64,000 bases of DNA, taken from positions 186,001 to 250,000 of the forward strand of contig NZ_JADLQO010000001.1 in the NCBI RefSeq assembly GCF_015477775.1, in the 5' to 3' direction. The translations under genes and the position numbers were made by a program. Under the pieces are notes generated by a model. It searched no databases. It was not told the DNA's origin and saw nothing but the letters and a program-made list of their open reading frames with translations. Below, piece after piece: positions 62,783 through 64,000 of the stretch. The stretch comes from Nocardia abscessus (GTDB lineage Bacteria; Actinomycetota; Actinomycetes; Mycobacteriales; Mycobacteriaceae). Position 1 is the first letter of the stretch. Each line of letters starts with the position of its first letter.

Positions 62783-64000
62783 GTGACCGATGCCGTGCCC
62801 ACGCGGCAGAATGGCACAGTGGCAGAACTGGCACTCACCGCCCGCTTGAATCCCTCCGCCGCTGACGCCCGGCGCGGGGTGGTCCGGTTGCATCCGGAGG
62901 CGCTGACCGCGCTGGGGCTGCGGGAGTGGGACGGCATCATGCTGGTCGGCTCACGGCGCACGGCCGCGGTGGTCGGCGTGGCGCGCCACGGAACGCCCGC
63001 CGGTGTCGCCCTGCTCGACGACGTCACGCTGTCCAACGCCGGGTTGCGTGAAGACGCGACAGTGGTGATCTCCCCCGCCACGGTCTACGGCGCCAAACAG
63101 ATCACGGTGAGCGGCTCGGTACACGCCACCCGGACGATTCCGGGCGCGACCCTGCGGCAGGCGCTGCTCGGGAAGGTCGTCACGGTCGGCGACGCGGTCT
63201 CGCTGTTGCCGCGCGACCTCGGCCCCGACATCAGCTCCACGGCGGCCACCCAGGCGCTGTCGCGGACTTTCGGCATCGCCTGGACAACGGAGTTGCTGAC
63301 CGTCACCGCCACCGATCCGCGCGGGCCGGTGAGCGTGCAGCCGAATACCGCCGTCGTCTGGGGCGCGGGAGCGGTCGCCGCACGCGACGCCGCCGATCTG
63401 GCCTCGGCCGGAACCCCGATCCCGGTGGGCGAGGCCTCGCGCGGCGCCATCGAGGCCGCCGTCTTCGACACGGCCGCGGGCACCAACGGCGCCACGGTGG
63501 GCCGGATCGCGGCGCCCGGGGAGGCCACCGCGATCATCTCGGTCGAAGACCTGGCCGGCGCGCGCAGCCAGGCCGCGAAACTCGGCGAATGGCTCAGCCT
63601 CGCCTTGGACGAGCCCGAATTGCTGCGCACGCTCGGTGCGCGCCCGCACCTCGGCGTGCTGATCACCGGCCCCGCCGGTGTCGGCAAAGCGACGCTGGCC
63701 CGCTCGGTCGCGGCCCCGCGTCGCGTGGTGGAACTGGACGGCCCCACCATCGGCGCGGCTGAGAGCGGGGCGCGGCTGCGCGTGGTCGCCGAGGCGGTGG
63801 CCGATATCGGCTGCGGCAGGGGCGGCGTCCTGCTGATCACCGACATCGATGCCCTGCTGCCCGCGGCCGCCGAGCCGGTCGCCACGCTCATCCTCGACCA
63901 GTTGCGCGCCGCGATCGCCGAACCGTGCGTCGCGTTTCTCGCGACCACGGCGCACCCCGCCGGGATCGACCAGCGGCTGCGGGCGCCGGATCTGTGCGAC
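62783..64000 (+). CDS. Cdc48/VAT-type AAA ATPase, N-terminal part (cut by window end)
   Basis: The 406 codons present encode a Cdc48-type N domain (about 10-200, double-psi beta-barrel and four-stranded subdomain, e.g. VRLHPEALTALGLREWDGIML) and the beginning of the first AAA module. Walker A reads GPAGVGKAT, with Ala where Thr/Ser usually follows GK; Walker B is GVLLITDIDALLP. It corresponds to M. tuberculosis Rv0435c, which also lies near pssA-psd. Start GTG at 62783; GTG at 62819 is an alternative. The rest lies beyond the window. Confidence 0.87.
   Translation, partial: MTDAVPTRQNGTVAELALTARLNPSAADARRGVVRLHPEALTALGLREWDGIMLVGSRRTAAVVGVARHGTPAGVALLDDVTLSNAGLREDATVVISPATVYGAKQITVSGSVHATRTIPGATLRQALLGKVVTVGDAVSLLPRDLGPDISSTAATQALSRTFGIAWTTELLTVTATDPRGPVSVQPNTAVVWGAGAVAARDAADLASAGTPIPVGEASRGAIEAAVFDTAAGTNGATVGRIAAPGEATAIISVEDLAGARSQAAKLGEWLSLALDEPELLRTLGARPHLGVLITGPAGVGKATLARSVAAPRRVVELDGPTIGAAESGARLRVVAEAVADIGCGRGGVLLITDIDALLPAAAEPVATLILDQLRAAIAEPCVAFLATTAHPAGIDQRLRAPDLCD

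Overview
The window is high-GC, gene-dense DNA from a mycolic-acid actinomycete, most likely Nocardia or a close relative. Gene families and local order recall Mycobacterium tuberculosis: a DUF3349/membrane protein/PitA block like Rv0543c-Rv0545c, RamB, LpdC and FadE5 orthologues, GroEL2 under two CIRCE boxes, pssA-psd, and a Cdc48-type AAA ATPase. No rRNA, tRNA or CRISPR array was seen.

Layout. 0-11 kb: two DUF3349 proteins, a small membrane protein and PitA; a secreted lipase; DNA ligase LigB; RamB-like regulator; a divergent MFS pump/TetR pair; FadE5-type acyl-CoA dehydrogenase. 11-17.6 kb: urea ABC transporter urtABCDE followed by a GntR regulator, with an unusual 669-bp hairpin- and repeat-rich gap between urtA and urtB. 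17.6-28 kb: many small enzyme/regulator pairs (TetR/VOC, NmrA-type reductase/HxlR), NERD protein, polysaccharide deacetylase, LpdC, AraC regulator, medium-chain reductase and an M19-type dipeptidase. 28-37 kb: secreted AMIN-like protein, prolyl oligopeptidase, hydrolase/TetR, HAD phosphatase, ArsR/MFS and MarR/lipoprotein pairs. 37-45.6 kb: GroEL2, NadE, SUFU-domain protein, a Clp-N regulator with two operators, and an ECF41 sigma factor next to an NDH-2-like oxidoreductase.

45.7-54.4 kb is an accessory island. It starts with a degenerate IS481-type transposase and gene debris and has visibly lower GC. It carries a compact, apparently undescribed class III lanthipeptide locus: a 65-aa secreted Cys-containing peptide, an 850-aa LanKC synthetase (lyase-kinase-cyclase) and a 50-aa precursor. 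The precursor leader carries the class III LELQ motif and the core contains two consecutive Ser-x2-Ser-x3-Cys units, the labionin pattern of labyrinthopeptins. A perfect 18-bp hairpin ends the operon. No dedicated transporter or leader protease is present, but a Tat-type lipoprotein M13 metallopeptidase and the frameshifted remnant of a second M13 peptidase lie just downstream.

54.4-64 kb returns to core-like DNA: pssA-psd, a GlsB-like membrane protein, FabH and a SRPBCC protein. It also holds a three-gene signalling/redox operon (response regulator fused to a thioredoxin-reductase-like flavoprotein, cyclic-nucleotide-domain histidine kinase, UBP zinc finger), a lipoprotein and a Cdc48-type ATPase cut by the window edge.
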